From: Ilex aquifolium
Taxonomy: Eukaryota > Streptophyta > Magnoliopsida > Aquifoliales > Aquifoliaceae
Length of the DNA stretch: 64,000 bases
NCBI GenBank assembly: GCA_951799425.1
Contig: OX637403.1
Coordinates: 23,278,811 to 23,342,810 of the forward strand
Direction of reading: 5' to 3'
Shown here: positions 32,412 to 44,513 of the stretch, piece by piece
Position numbering within the stretch: position 1 is the stretch's first letter
Layout of the letters: the number at the start of each line of letters is the position of its first letter
Notes under the pieces: model-generated
Database searches by the model: none
Seen by the model: the letters and a program-made list of their open reading frames with translations, nothing else
What the model was told of the DNA's origin: nothing
Translations under genes and position numbers: made by a program

Positions 32412-34392
32412 TGTGACGCCTTGATTTTTGGGGGTGATTTAGTATTTTTTTTTTTATGTGATTTATGTAACAAATAGACAAAATTCATTAAATGAATTAA
32501 ACAGTTCACGTACTTCGGTTTAAACTAGACAATCAGAGCATCTAACGTACTTTCAAGTAACTTAGGTATAAAGGATTTGTAATTTGGGCATTCATTTAAT
32601 ATCATAGTCTAAGTACCCAAATTATACATTCATCCCAAAATTCGTCCATAATCGACACTATTACATCCCATCGATTTTGAAAACACACCGACGCAACAAA
32701 ACACAAGTCACAAATCTAAAATTTTCTCGAGCGTTAACATGAAATATAATATCTCAAAAGCCAATTTAGCCCAGATGTTCAAGATAGCTCTGGGAAGAAA
32801 CCCCAGTCATCTCTCGGTCTAGTCCCTGCAAAATGTTAGGGTGAGCCAAAGCCCAGTAGGAAAACAACTATCGAGTGTTAATCCCATCCCACATGACATA
32901 GGTATACACAAAATTTTCACATAATATTCATGACAAGTAAATATAGCAATATTAAGCTCAGAACATGTTTAAAACAATACATATGACGTACCAACAAGTA
33001 CAAATCGTTCGATTTAGCATGTACCCAACATTACCTATCTGTGTCATGGGTCATACTAGACTTTCAATCTTAGTCTATAGTTAGTTACACCAGTACATCG
33101 TTTGTTATGCACGAACTCTTATGGAACACCAGGTCCCTCCGAGGGCTCTAACCTTGGGTGTACCCCACCCCCTCGTCCTTAGATGCTTTCAATCAGGGCA
33201 CGAGTAACCCCGCACCACAATGGATGCTATGCTTGATCAAGACTTATTCTGGGTCTTTCACCCAAGGGAGGAGCGATCCCTACTTACTTGTCCCATATTG
33301 TTTCAAACATTATCATTTTGTGTATCACCTCATCGATTATGCATACTAACCAAGATTATCACGTGTGATGCACCTACCATCGAATTACCATTTAGTATAC
33401 TCATGGTGCAGTTAGAAATAAGCATTCAAATACCATCCCGACACATTAATACATATAAGAGTATGTACTATTTCAACCTTAGTGTAATTATCACCATTGT
33501 GAACATGTCGTCATTTACCATCCTTTGTATGTCAACATATCTTATGTATATCACCATAATTTAGTGGTTGTTAATGTTGACTAGAATTACATCCTTACTT
33601 ATACAACCAATATATATATGCTTCATAACCATGAGTGTTGTATATAAATATATACACTCCTAAAGAGCTAATAATTTTTGATAGCCTCTATATTTTGAGT
33701 TTTTAGAAACTTTCGGGGTCTTTAGATAATTTCTAAACACATGATCTAGCAATATGGTGTAATTTTATAATCTCTAAAACAATCTCAAAACTATTCGGGG
33801 TCAATATACAATTTCAGAAATATTTCTTAACTATTAAAATACTGATTTAGTGTTTTAGTAATATTTTATCATCTTCTAGGGTCATTGTGTAATTTCAGCA
33901 TGTACTTATCTGTTACTCATGAGACACAAAAGGGGGCCATCTGTAACTTATCAAAGCCTTGGAATTAATTATATAATTTCAGTAAGTAAGTATATGTTGT
34001 AGCTAAAACTAAAAGGGGTAATTTCTAAATTTAAGCCATCATCTCCATCTTCCTCTATCTACGCCCAGTACTGCTCTTCTTCTTCTTCTTCTTCTTTTCA
34101 TCTTCTTCTACCTGATTTCATCTCTTAACATTATTTTTGTTAATTTCTTTAGGAGATACAAAAGTCATTTGAGAGACCTACACATCCAAATGAGTATATA
34201 AACATACCAACATATACACCAATATATGTAAATTCCATCAAACATAAACCCACAAGTTTCATACATATATATATATATATATATACTCTACAATTAATAG
34301 ATCAAGGAAGACCACAAAATAGTTCTAATCCTACCGTTATACTTGGATTGATCGTCCCAAAAGCTTTAGAACCTCAACAATGGTGGATGGCC

Positions 34393-34450
<58 letters not shown>

Positions 34451-34856
34451 TGTTTGTTTATCTTTCAAGACCAAGGCTGCCCGATTTCTTTCTCCCCCAT
34501 TTTCATTTGTTTTGCCTGTATTTATATACTAGGAAGAGTGGCTTCAGTCAAAGGGTCATGGGTGGCAATGGCAGGCAATTATACTTCCATGCCTTCCTAA
34601 AATGGTTATTGTCAGCTAAATAGTCATGGCAGGCTGCCATGACTGTGCTATTCATCATCATTTTTTTTTAATAATTCAATTAATTTGTTTAATTAATTTA
34701 CATTAAGCTAATTTTTCCTCAGTATTAAACATAGTAAATATTATACTAGTCGGACTCGTTTTCAACGATGAAGTCCATTTCTTCATCCGAGTTTTCTATT
34801 AAAAGTCAAAATTTTGATAACTCAGTAGATATAATTATAAATAGCGGGTTTTCACA
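32412..34856 (-). repeat. 5' LTR of decayed chromovirus
   Basis: 2445 bp, tgtgacgcc to ttttcaca, colinear with 25269-27690. Minus-strand TATA tataaata at 34526-34519. A 10-bp-arm inverted repeat gtcatggcag-g-ctgccatgac at 34623-34643 lies 97 nt upstream of it and is degraded in the other LTR. A long (CT)n tract lies near 34391-34447. Confidence 0.95.
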
Positions 34857-34861
34857 TAGTA

Positions 34862-35289
34862 GTTGTTTAGCTTCAATCACTCTTGATGGGATCTCACTGT
34901 ACTTCTTCTTATTCAATTCCTGTAACTCAACTTTTAAATCTTTGAGTTTCTTGAAAATCTAGTACATTGGATAACCCCTATGCTAATGCAGCCACACTCT
35001 TGAAACAATATGAAGAAAATTCTGGTTCATTGACAAAAAATCAAAACATTTAAAACCTTTCCTTCATTTGAGTAAGTTTCTACCCATTCTTACTAAAGCA
35101 AGAGAATGATCAGACATACCTGGTGTAAGAAATTCTGCCTCATATAATGGGAACTCGTTGCTCCAGGCTTCAATTATCAATACCCCATCCCATTTTCTTG
35201 CAATGATTCCTCCTTCGTATCTCATGCTACACCATGTAAGTAGGATTGCAGAGTACTTTAGATTATCAACCTCAGCATTGAATATGAAG
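34862..35289 (-). pseudogene. LINE endonuclease end and linker, unit B (second piece)
   Basis: Continuation of 24841-25268 after the chromovirus insertion. The frame 35306-35064 has ILLTWCSMRYEGG, RKWDGVLIIEAW and FLTPGMSDHSL. Paralogous to 18530-18957 and 48004-48290. Confidence 0.75.
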
Positions 35290-37990
35290 AGCCTGGAACA
35301 TCTCATGTATGGCAGTTTGAACCTCTACCATGCCAACAAGAGCTTTTCTTGGAAAGCAGCCAACGTAGCACCATTACATTATCAGAAACTTCTTCTAGAA
35401 CAAGCAAAAAATAGTTCTTACTGAAATGAATTCTAATTCTGGGCATTAATGATGACACTAATGTTTCATCAAACCAAATATTGCATATCCGGCAGGTGAA
35501 GAATAAACCATGTGAAAATACGGATGAATAAGGAAACATACGTGCAAGAATACGACATAGTTCCAGATTAAAATTAAAATCATTGTTGAAACGTTATGAA
35601 AATATTACATCTCTACAGATTGAGTGTTACAAGGAAATATTTAGCACATTGTAGGTCTCTAGGCATATTCCTTTTTAACCTATCCTCCCATTAATTTCCA
35701 TAAATATTTGTCTCAGGCAGTAGCATCATCTATTAGGTTGTCAATTGGCAGATTCTTGCATAATTATCAGCAGAATAGGTCCTCCATAGCCCAAGACAGT
35801 ATTGAGGTGGTAGTTCTATAATCTCATTACGTCACCAGCTATATACTTGGGAAATAATATGATGCCCCCCCCCCTCCCCCCAATTAACAAACCGAAGGAG
35901 TTAGAATAAACTGCAGAGAACAACAATATTGACACGCAATGGGCGTACATAGCTATTTTCTTGTAACATGCTAAATCTGATAAACCATGTTGAAAACACT
36001 TTCGGGCGAAGGATTTCTATAAGATATCCTATTCCGAGGAAAGTGCAATGAAAGAACCCGCAATATAAATTAAATCCATGTACCTAAGAAATGGTGAATT
36101 CTTGATCTCTCTATTTTGAAGTTTTGGGAAATGAATTAAAGTCATTCTACTGAATCATCCTAGAAAATCTTGCACTGAATTAAAGGCATCCACCAATACA
36201 GATTAGCTGGTTGTTACACCGGCTGACCTAGAGCTCATTTCTACGTATCTAGACTGCTGCTGCACCATATATATTTGACTTGTTGATAATGTCTTGCATG
36301 AGGTCAGGGGGTCTTCAGATATAACATGGTAATTGTCTCGAAGGTAAGTCCAACCTTCTGACTCTTGAGTGATTTTTCCATTATCCTTTCTTATTGCAAC
36401 GTGGAATACAGAGGTAGTCAAAGTATCTCTACCTTCGAGACCAAAACTGGGATTTGAATTCTTATTATGATAATCTGTGAGTTCAACGGCACGCCTACAT
36501 ATCTCCAGTGCAGGATGAGCATCTCCTGAAATAGCAGCCACCTGATATGATATTAAAAATGCAAGGAGGGCGATCAAAACTCAAAGACCAATTGAGAAGG
36601 AGAATCCATTAGCTATCTATCTCAGCGGATTAGTGTAAAAGTAAAATCAAGCGTATCAGAAATAGCATGAGAATCAACCTTTCTTGAAGAAAATTCTATA
36701 GCTTGTTTTTCAAATGCATCAATTCCTTTTAGATGGCTAGAAATGATTTCTTGAAGTTGCAGAGAATTATAGGGACCAAAGCACAACTTGTGTATGCCCA
36801 TACGGCTTGAAATACAGGGAAGCAACTTCTCCAGAAGAACCAAAGTATTTGCAATCCCTAAATTAATGTCATAAAAAATTAAGTTCAAATTCGTACAAGT
36901 CATTATTCTGCGGGGAAGAAGAGGTTACAACAATGAATTCCTACCTGTTACAATCAATTTGGAATGTGGCATAGTAGGCCAATCAAGAATGTTATACAGA
37001 ACCTGATAAAGAAGGGGTTTTCGATAAATAACACTTTAATTTTGGAAATTTGATATTGATTTTGATTACTGATACTATTGCTCCATAAAATGCCAAATTT
37101 ACTGATAGGTTTCGAGTTACAAGAAGATCAAGTTCATCAATGAGCAGAATACAAGGCCGGTTGTCCTCCCTGTCAGTTTTGTTTCTATTTGAGAAACGCT
37201 CATTCAACAAGTGGAGAACTTTTTTCCAACAAACCATGTGTCCACTTAAAACTTCATAAATAACCTGATAATGGATGTAAAGATAGATGGGAAAATGAGT
37301 ACCCACTTTCAAAAATCATGACATAGACCACATTAACTGTGACTCCTTACCCTGTAAATGTTCTCTTGTGATGCCAATTTCAGATCATTAATCTCCACAA
37401 AGCAGTAAGGGTTAATACTTCCTGCATCAACCTCAGACCTTAGACTCCTCATTACTGCTTAGACTCCTCATTACTGCTAGTACACTCATTGTATGCAATT
37501 TGGCAGAGATAATGAAAAACAAATAAGTAAAATTTAACCAGCTAAAATATCAAGAAATGACCTATACGGCTATACCCTGTTTATCCAACCCCAAAGGTTA
37601 TATTTTCACAACTGATAGCTTCTACCTTGCTAGTAGCAGGAGCTCCATGAATGTACACACATCGTCCAAGGCATTGATCATCACATATGGCACCTTTTAT
37701 AAATAAAATTATCTCTTCTGTTTCTCTGCATAACAGAACATGCCCCTATTAGATGGTGAACACAAAAAAATCCTGAATTATACTTTTCAAGTAAATCGTA
37801 CTTATTTCTACAAGGACGAAATTTGGGTGAAGTTGCCAACCATAGTGTTGCCTTTGCCTTTTCAATATCAGTCTGCTTGTGGCATCTCACATGTTCCAGG
37901 ATTTTCTTTGTCCCTATTTTCTGAAGTCCAAATATTTGCCCCTTTCGCGAGTTCTGTAGCGTTAAGAAATGGTTAGACCTATTCTTCAAA
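35290..37990 (-). pseudogene. ORC1: ORC1 pseudogene fragment, unit B (AAA+ region)
   Basis: Same exon blocks and order as unit A, without the two solo LTRs: EKAKATLWLATSPKFRPCR (37790-37989), the Walker A block with HGAPATSK (P-loop glycines lost, 37626-37735), the NPYCFVEINGL-type block (37365-37495), VIYEVLSGHMVCWKK to CILLIDELDLLVT (37110-37265), GIANTLVLLEKLLPCIS (36670-36860), AISGDAHPALEICRRAVEL (to 36540) and the HEMFQAPHI-type exon (35290-35370). A 19-bp tandem duplication at 37440-37477 shifts one exon. The sensor-2 arginines are changed (DAHPALE). N-terminal and C-terminal ORC1 domains are absent. Not functional. Confidence 0.85.
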
Positions 37991-38541
37991 CAACTACCAG
38001 ACTATTAACCACATAATCTACTAACCACATATTCTTCTACTCCTCTGGAAGATTGTTTTGAACATAATGTCCAGTCCAATGGATTTGGATAGCAGGATAA
38101 GGGGGAGGTGTTCCAAAAGTATTTTTGAAATATTGGACAATTTATGTCTTTACTTCTTCAATATTTGAGATTTGAACTCCGTTCTCCTTTTCCAATTTTG
38201 TGATTTCTCTCAAAACTCTTTGCCTTTTAATATTTTTGTAAAAGCAACTTGTATTTTGATCCCCCAAATTTAGCCATTTTACACGAGATTTTTGTTTTGC
38301 AAAACTCTCCTTTGCTTCCCTTAGTGCCACATAGTTCTGTAGTTTCTCCTTTTCAACTTCCCTTAGTCCTTGTTCTTGGGGGTTTTATCAAAACTGCTTT
38401 GGATCCCATTTAGTAGTTGTTTAGCTTCAATCACTCTTGATGGGATTTCACTGTACTTCTTCTTATTCAATTCCTGTAACTCAACTTTTAAATCTTTGAG
38501 TTTCTTGAAAATCTAGTACATTGGATAACCCCTATGCTAAT
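37991..38541 (-). pseudogene. LINE linker fragment, unit C (first piece)
   Basis: The frame 38330-38142 has SFAKQKSRVKWLNLGDQNTS, paralogous to 25183-24995. It joins ORC1 unit B at about 38000 and is cut at 38541 by the chromovirus at 38542 (duplicate ctaat at 38537-38541 and 47999-48003), continuing at 48004. Confidence 0.75.
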
Positions 38542-40905
38542 TGTAAACCCCCGCATGTTTATAATTATATAGTAAAATATTTGTTTAGTGATTCATATAT
38601 ATAGATAATGATGTAAGAATAAATCATATGGATGGTAATAGTAGGAAAAGAATACTAGAGATGCATGTTGATTTTCTAAGTTAAGTTCGAAGACGTTTAA
38701 ACTTGGAAAGGGTGATTAGACAAAATTCCAAATACTTTGAGCCCAAAATAAGGTCTCCATTGAATCCGGGAGGTCGAAAAACATTGAGAGAGGTGATATG
38801 ACTTGTATAAGAGGTTAGAAAGGATTCCGGAGTTAAAATACGCTTTAGAGTGAAGTTGGGTAAAAAGTATCTTGGACACCTTCTAGTATTTTGGCCATAA
38901 ATTTTTATTCTTATGTCCAATTGATCTGAAATTTTGACAGTAGATATTAGACATCTAGGGCTATAAAAGTTTCTCTAATGAAAATTTTCCAATTCGACAT
39001 CTAAATAGGTTAAAAATGCGCTAAAAGTTTCAGCAGGCAAGTACCTTCCGGAAGAACGACAAAAACCTTCCGGAAGGTTAGTGTAAACAGTAAATTTTTT
39101 TCCAGAAGGAAAAAACTTCTGGAAGGTCTATAAAACCTTCTGGAAGGTCGCTGAAAAAAACCTTCCAGTGAGCAAAATCTTCCGGAAAAACGACAAAAAC
39201 CTTCCGGAAGGTTAGTGTAAAAATCCAAAAATTTCTGTTTCGCGAATGCCGGCTCTTCCTCCACTATAAATACATAATGTCTTCTCTTTTGCCCTCATTT
39301 TCACCACTCCAAACCCTAGAAAACATAAGAGAGGAAGAGAGAAAGAGAAAAACACAAGATCAAGACAAAACAAGAGATTGAAAGGTTGATTCAAGATCAA
39401 AGCCCTAAATTTTTCAAGAACACCAAAGTAGGGGATTTCTTCCTATTCTCTTACATTGATGTTAGGGTTAACTTATATGTATTCTTGTGGTTTGAAATCA
39501 TATATACTTGCTATAAATTACTTGATTCTTGGTCTTCTTGCATTTATTGCCATGTTTTAAACATTGTGATGGTTGGGTAGCCATTAAAGCTCTATTTTAC
39601 TTCTTCAAACCCTAGTTTTGAGAAAAATAGATTTCCTCTTTATATTTCTTTTGCTCTCACCATCAAATCCTTAGTGCTTGATATTGTATAACAAAATGAT
39701 GATTATGATGATCTTTTACTCTTTTCCTTCAATTATCTTATGGTACAAATTGTGAAATTGGGGATTTTGGGATTTCTTGTGAATTGAGAGAATGTTTGTG
39801 ATAATATCTCTTGTATGATTGTTGTGATGGACTTGAATTGTCTTCGAGCATTGCCGTAGAGTGTTAGAGGTTAGTCTATCCCAATGGGGGTGAGATGGTT
39901 GCCTAACACTTGTAGTGGGTGGTTATTTGGTAATAACCTCCACTATTGTTCACTGGAGTTCGAACGAGGGGTGGTATACCTTTCCTGGGGAGGGACTCGT
40001 CACTGCCATTGGGATGGTAGACGCCCTTTTCCGAAGTGATTGTGATTGTGGATTGTGATGGGTGAACTAGGCACGAGTTGATGTGTAAATTCATGGGAAG
40101 CAATCAATATACATGAGATTATTATTATTGTTACAGAATGGTTTCCAACAAGTGCTTGTGGAGGTATGGGACTCCACAAGAACCTGTTGGAAATGGTTAT
40201 GGTGATAATTGTGACTGAGTTTTATGGTTCATTTAAATTATTGCGAACATTTGAACTTGAGATCTATTTAAAATGTCCTGCTTTTCCTTCAAAATGGTAT
40301 ATATGCTATTTGTGAAAACGAGACCAACCGTTTTATATGCTTTTCTAAACCTTGTTTGAGTTGGGAAGATTTTGCTACAGAGCTTCGTGCTCATCCCCTA
40401 CAATTAATATTTTTCAGATTTGGCTTTAGAGGAGGAGCTCGGTGTGAATGAGCCGGGCCTTGGGGAAGCTTCCTTGGAGGGGTACCTAGATCCCGAATGG
40501 GACATCTAGAGATATGGCTTATTTTGTTCTAGACTAGGAGATTTATTTCTGAACAATGTAAAGTCTAGATTCTTTTGAAACTCCGCTGCGATATATTCAT
40601 GTAATTCTTTTGGGGAATGTAATTGCCATATCTGGCCTATTATTTTGGGATAATGTTAAGGATAGTATAGATGGTAAATTTAAATTTTATTGTTATTGGA
40701 TGGTTAAATGGACCCTGTGTGGTCAAGCTAATATAATTGCACAGGTTGTGATTTTTGGGTGGAGCTTCCTGTACAAAGGAGACTCTGCCCAAATTTTGTT
40801 AAAATTAAGAATGTTTCTTATTTGATGGATATATATTTAGTTGCTCTCATGAAATGAATGGTTTCATAGTGTAATATCGTCCAGGGTGGTATTTGGGGCG
40901 TTACA
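38542..40905 (+). repeat. 5' LTR of young chromovirus
   Basis: 2364 bp, tgtaaaccc to ggggcgttaca. It carries a TATA box at 39265-39272 preceded by a ttccggaa palindrome cluster. Reading frames in it repeat in the 3' LTR and are not genes. It is related by homologous segments to the LTRs at 8336 and 48317. Confidence 0.96.
39046..39272 (+). promoter_or_regulatory. LTR promoter: accttccggaaggt palindromes and TATA box
   Basis: Perfect copies of accttccggaaggt at 39065-39078 and 39199-39212. Cores ttccggaa also lie at 39046 and 39180. One-mismatch copies (ttctggaa, ttccagaa) lie at 39110-39150. The TATA box tataaata is at 39265-39272, 53 nt after the last palindrome. The core has the form TTCnnGAA, which is also the inverted pair of a heat-shock element. 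Whether that matters is open. Confidence 0.65.
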
Positions 40906-40909
40906 AAGT

Positions 40910-40921
40910 TGGTATCAGAGC
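40910..40921 (+). other. Primer-binding site for initiator tRNA-Met
   Basis: tggtatcagagc, 4 nt after the LTR end at 40905. Confidence 0.95.
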
Positions 40922-41093
40922 CTAGGCTTTAGGTCTTACATGGGGGCTGTAGGTTATGGATCACCAGTAGAGATATAGGATTAGGGTGAAGGAAATTGTG
41001 GTCTAGTTTGATATAAAATTTATGCTTTAGACTAAATCTATACTTTGGATGCCTTGTACATCAATGAAACTGAATTGTGAATTGATGTGCAGG

Positions 41094-44000
41094 ATGGACG
41101 GGTTACGAGGGCGAGGACGTGGGCGTGGTCGTGGAGGTCAAGCAAATCCACCACCACCACCACCTCCCGATGCCATGCAAGGCATATATCAATGCTTGAG
41201 GGAGCTCACCACTCTGGTGCAAAACCAGAATGGAAACAACAACAACCACAACCACAACGGGGGAGCTCATCCATTAGCCCAAGTACCGGGCAATGGGGAT
41301 GATAACCGGAGGATGGTAACCCTTCGGGAATTTTTGAGGCAACACCCGCCTACTTTCCAAGGGAGCTCCAATCCTTTGGATGCGGATAAATGGATCCGTC
41401 GGGTAAAGAAAATTTGTGACGGCATGGGGGTTGCCGAAGACTTGAGGGTTGGCTTGGCTACCTATTTGCTCGAGGGGGAGGCCGACCATTGGTGGGACTC
41501 CGTGAAAAGAAGGAGGAACACCGAGGCACTTACTTGGGAGGAATTCGACCAAGTCTTCCAAGACAAGTATTTTTCGGAATCAGTTAGAGACCGGATGAAG
41601 ACAGACTTTCTAGCTCTACGGCAGGGTAGCATGACGGTGGCTGAATACGAGAGGAGGTTTGACGAGCTATCCCGCTATGCCACCGAGTTCATATCCACTG
41701 AGGCCATGAGGGCCAAGCGCTTTGAGCAGGGATTGAGGCCTGCCATCCGGGAGAAACTTGTGGCACACAAGATTCGGGAATATGGAGATCTTGTGGATAG
41801 AGCAGCCCTAGTGGAGAGAGACACAGAGGATAATCTGAGGCGACAGAGCTTTGTGAGAGGAGGTCCTATACGGACTGGTGCTAGCAGCAGTGGAGTGCAG
41901 AGAGCGGCACCTTACCGGCGCCCAGATCAGGCAGGGGGACAAAGACCCCAGATAGCTCGAGGAGCAGGAGGTGTTCCGGGGAGGACAGCCACAGACCCTC
42001 GTCAGTGTTTCGCATGTGGAGGAGTGGGGCACTTCCGACACAATTGCCCATCGCTTCCACCGAGGGTCAACCAAGCGACAGGCCAAGTGGCTACAAACAA
42101 GCCACTACAGCAGCAGAGGCCGTTGGGAACTCTAGCCCCAGGCGGCGCCACTCAGGGGAGAGTATTTGCCTTGACTCAGCCGGAGGAGGACATGGCCCAT
42201 GCCGTAGTGGAAGGTATTGTCCTTATTTACAATTCTTGGGCCCGAATATTATTTGACCCCGGTGCAACACACTCATTTGTACGCACAACATATGCACTTG
42301 ATTTGGGATTGAGTTTCACGAAGCTAGAGCATGTTATGAACATTAACTTGCCCACGGGAGAACGGTTAGATACTAGCCGAGTCTGCAAGGATTGCGTGCT
42401 TCGCATTGGAGAGCACGAATTGATTGTGGATTTGATTGCTTTAGAGATAAAGGGGTACGATGTGATTTTTGGGATGAACTTGTTGTCCAATTTCCGGGCG
42501 GTAATGGATTGTTTCCGCAAACGGATTACACTTCAGCTACCGGGGGGAGTCGTTTGTAGTTTTATGAATAACCGAGATTCTTCCCATCCATTTCCTACTA
42601 CGGGTAGTAGATTCTTAAAAGCGAAAGCGGGAAGTCAATTGAGTTTCTTAGCTAGCTTGATGGGAGATGACAGGGATAAACTCCATACGGGGGTGGTTCT
42701 AATTGTATCGGAGTTTTTGGATGTTTTTCCTGAGGAATTACCCGGATTACCGCCACATAGGGAAATTGAGTTCAAGATCGACCTCTATCCGGGAACCGAA
42801 CCCATATCCATTGCTCCCTACCGGATGGCACCTTTGGAATTGAAGGAGCTAAGGAAGCAGTTGGATCATTTGTTGGCGATTGGGTTTATCCGTCGAAGCA
42901 CTTCACTCTGGGGAGCCCCGGTCCTCTTTGTGAAGAAAACGGATGAGACTCTACGGTTGTGCACGGATTACCGGAGGTTGAATCGGGTTACCGTGAAGAA
43001 TAAGTATCCGTTGCCAAGAATTGATGACTTATTTGATCAGTTGAAGGGTTCGAAGTATTACTCCAAGATTGATCTTCGCACGGGGTACCATCAGCTGCGG
43101 ATTAAGGAGGAGGATATTCCTAAGACTGCTTTCCGTACCCGGTATGGTCATTTCGAGTATACGGTGATGCCGTTCGGATTGACTAATGCCCCCGCAACCT
43201 TCATGGATTTGATGCACAGAGTCTTCCGGCCTTACCTCGATCAATTTGTCATTGTGTTTATTGATGACATATTGGTTTACTCACAGACTCAGGAGGAACA
43301 CGCTCATCATCTCTCTCTTGTGCTACAAACATTGAGAGAACATAAGTTATATGCTAAGATGAGCAAGTGTGAGTTTTGGATGAAGGAAGTGAAGTTCCTT
43401 GGCCATGTTGTGTCTGAGCAAGGAGTAGCGGTCGATTCCGCAAAGATTGAGGCCGTGATGAAATGGGAACCACCGAAGAACGTGACAGAAGTACGGAGTT
43501 TCTTGGGGTTAGCCGGCTATTATCGTTGGTTTGTGGAAGGGTTCTCCAAGCTTGCGATGCCGATGACTCGCCTCACAAAGAAGGGGGAGAAATTTCTATG
43601 GACTCAAGCGTGTGAACTAGCTTTTCGCACCTTGAAGGAGAAGTTGACAACGGCGCCTATCCTCATTATTCTGAGTAGTGGGGAAGGCTACGATGTCTAC
43701 ACCGATACTTCCCTACGAGGCTTGGGATGTGTTCTAATGCAAGGAGGGAAGGTAGTGGCTTATGGCTCGAGGCAACTCAAGGTACATGAGCAGAATTATC
43801 CCACACACGACTTGGAGCTAGCTGCGGTGGTGTTTGCTCTTAAGTTGTGGAGATGTTATTTATACGGGGAGAAATTTCAAGTGTTCTCGGACCATAAGAG
43901 CCTCAAGTATATCTTCAAACAGAAAGACTTGAATCTCCGGCAGAGAAGGTGGATTGAGTACTTGGAAGATTATGAGTTCACGCTCAACTACCATCCGGGG

Positions 44001-44513
44001 AAGGCCAATGTAGTTGCTGACGCCCTTAGCAGGAAGTCTCAGGGTGAAATCAATTCTCTTGCGGTAAATAGGTGGAAAATGATGGATGCATTGGAGGATT
44101 ACGAGCTATGGGTGGATGGACCGGAGTATCAACCATATCTATTCAACCTTGTAGCTCAACCGACGCTTCTACAATGGGTGGTGGAGTTGCAATGCCTGGA
44201 TTCGGAACTCGATTTGATTAGAGCCCGATTGGAGAATGGAGAAGCGATTGAAGGATGGTCTTGGAAGAATGGAGAGTTGAGATATGGGGAGAAGCTATGT
44301 GTTCCCAATGATTCGTCCCTAAAGGAGGAAATACTCGGAGAGTGTCATCGCTCCAAGTTTGCTATCCACCCCGGTAGCACAAAGATGTATAGGGACATGA
44401 AGCGTCAATACTGGTGGAGGGGAATGAAGCGAGATGTGGCCAAGTATGTGGCGAAATGTGTGGTGTGCCAGCAGGTGAAGATTGAGCATCAAAGGCCAGG
44501 GGGAGCCTTATAG
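41094..44513 (+). CDS. Gag-pol polyprotein up to a premature stop (gag, PR, RT, RNase H, IN N-terminus)
   Basis: The ATG at 41094 ([10 protein letters not shown]) is preferred over 41049 because the intervening residues are unlike gag. The frame runs 1139 codons to TAG 44511-44513. Gag core around residues 86-200 ([12 protein letters not shown]). CCHC knuckle [14 protein letters not shown] from residue 305. Protease at 388 with [10 protein letters not shown], where the catalytic-triplet Ser is Pro. RT from about 575 with the FIDDILVYS catalytic pair near 724. RNase H from about 870 ([24 protein letters not shown]). Integrase HHCC region from about 1085 ([11 protein letters not shown]...CVVCQQ). 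The stop falls just before the integrase core. The same frame continues after it, so the lesion is a point change. This copy would make no active integrase and probably no active protease. Confidence 0.93.
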   Translation: MDGLRGRGRGRGRGGQANPPPPPPPDAMQGIYQCLRELTTLVQNQNGNNNNHNHNGGAHPLAQVPGNGDDNRRMVTLREFLRQHPPTFQGSSNPLDADKWIRRVKKICDGMGVAEDLRVGLATYLLEGEADHWWDSVKRRRNTEALTWEEFDQVFQDKYFSESVRDRMKTDFLALRQGSMTVAEYERRFDELSRYATEFISTEAMRAKRFEQGLRPAIREKLVAHKIREYGDLVDRAALVERDTEDNLRRQSFVRGGPIRTGASSSGVQRAAPYRRPDQAGGQRPQIARGAGGVPGRTATDPRQCFACGGVGHFRHNCPSLPPRVNQATGQVATNKPLQQQRPLGTLAPGGATQGRVFALTQPEEDMAHAVVEGIVLIYNSWARILFDPGATHSFVRTTYALDLGLSFTKLEHVMNINLPTGERLDTSRVCKDCVLRIGEHELIVDLIALEIKGYDVIFGMNLLSNFRAVMDCFRKRITLQLPGGVVCSFMNNRDSSHPFPTTGSRFLKAKAGSQLSFLASLMGDDRDKLHTGVVLIVSEFLDVFPEELPGLPPHREIEFKIDLYPGTEPISIAPYRMAPLELKELRKQLDHLLAIGFIRRSTSLWGAPVLFVKKTDETLRLCTDYRRLNRVTVKNKYPLPRIDDLFDQLKGSKYYSKIDLRTGYHQLRIKEEDIPKTAFRTRYGHFEYTVMPFGLTNAPATFMDLMHRVFRPYLDQFVIVFIDDILVYSQTQEEHAHHLSLVLQTLREHKLYAKMSKCEFWMKEVKFLGHVVSEQGVAVDSAKIEAVMKWEPPKNVTEVRSFLGLAGYYRWFVEGFSKLAMPMTRLTKKGEKFLWTQACELAFRTLKEKLTTAPILIILSSGEGYDVYTDTSLRGLGCVLMQGGKVVAYGSRQLKVHEQNYPTHDLELAAVVFALKLWRCYLYGEKFQVFSDHKSLKYIFKQKDLNLRQRRWIEYLEDYEFTLNYHPGKANVVADALSRKSQGEINSLAVNRWKMMDALEDYELWVDGPEYQPYLFNLVAQPTLLQWVVELQCLDSELDLIRARLENGEAIEGWSWKNGELRYGEKLCVPNDSSLKEEILGECHRSKFAIHPGSTKMYRDMKRQYWWRGMKRDVAKYVAKCVVCQQVKIEHQRPGGAL

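Larger units (their letters stand above)
25269..34856 (-). mobile_element. Decayed Del/Tekay-like chromodomain Ty3/gypsy element
   Basis: 9588 bp with LTRs at both ends (25269-27690 and 32412-34856), TG/CA termini (tgtgacgcc...ttttcaca) and the 5-bp duplicate tagta on both sides. Minus-strand order: PBS for initiator tRNA-Met, gag, CCHC knuckle, protease, RT, RNase H, integrase, chromodomain, polypurine tract. The pol order and terminal chromodomain place it among chromoviruses, best fit Del/Tekay. LTRs differ by roughly a few percent and pol carries many stops, so it is clearly older than the element at 38542. Confidence 0.95.
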
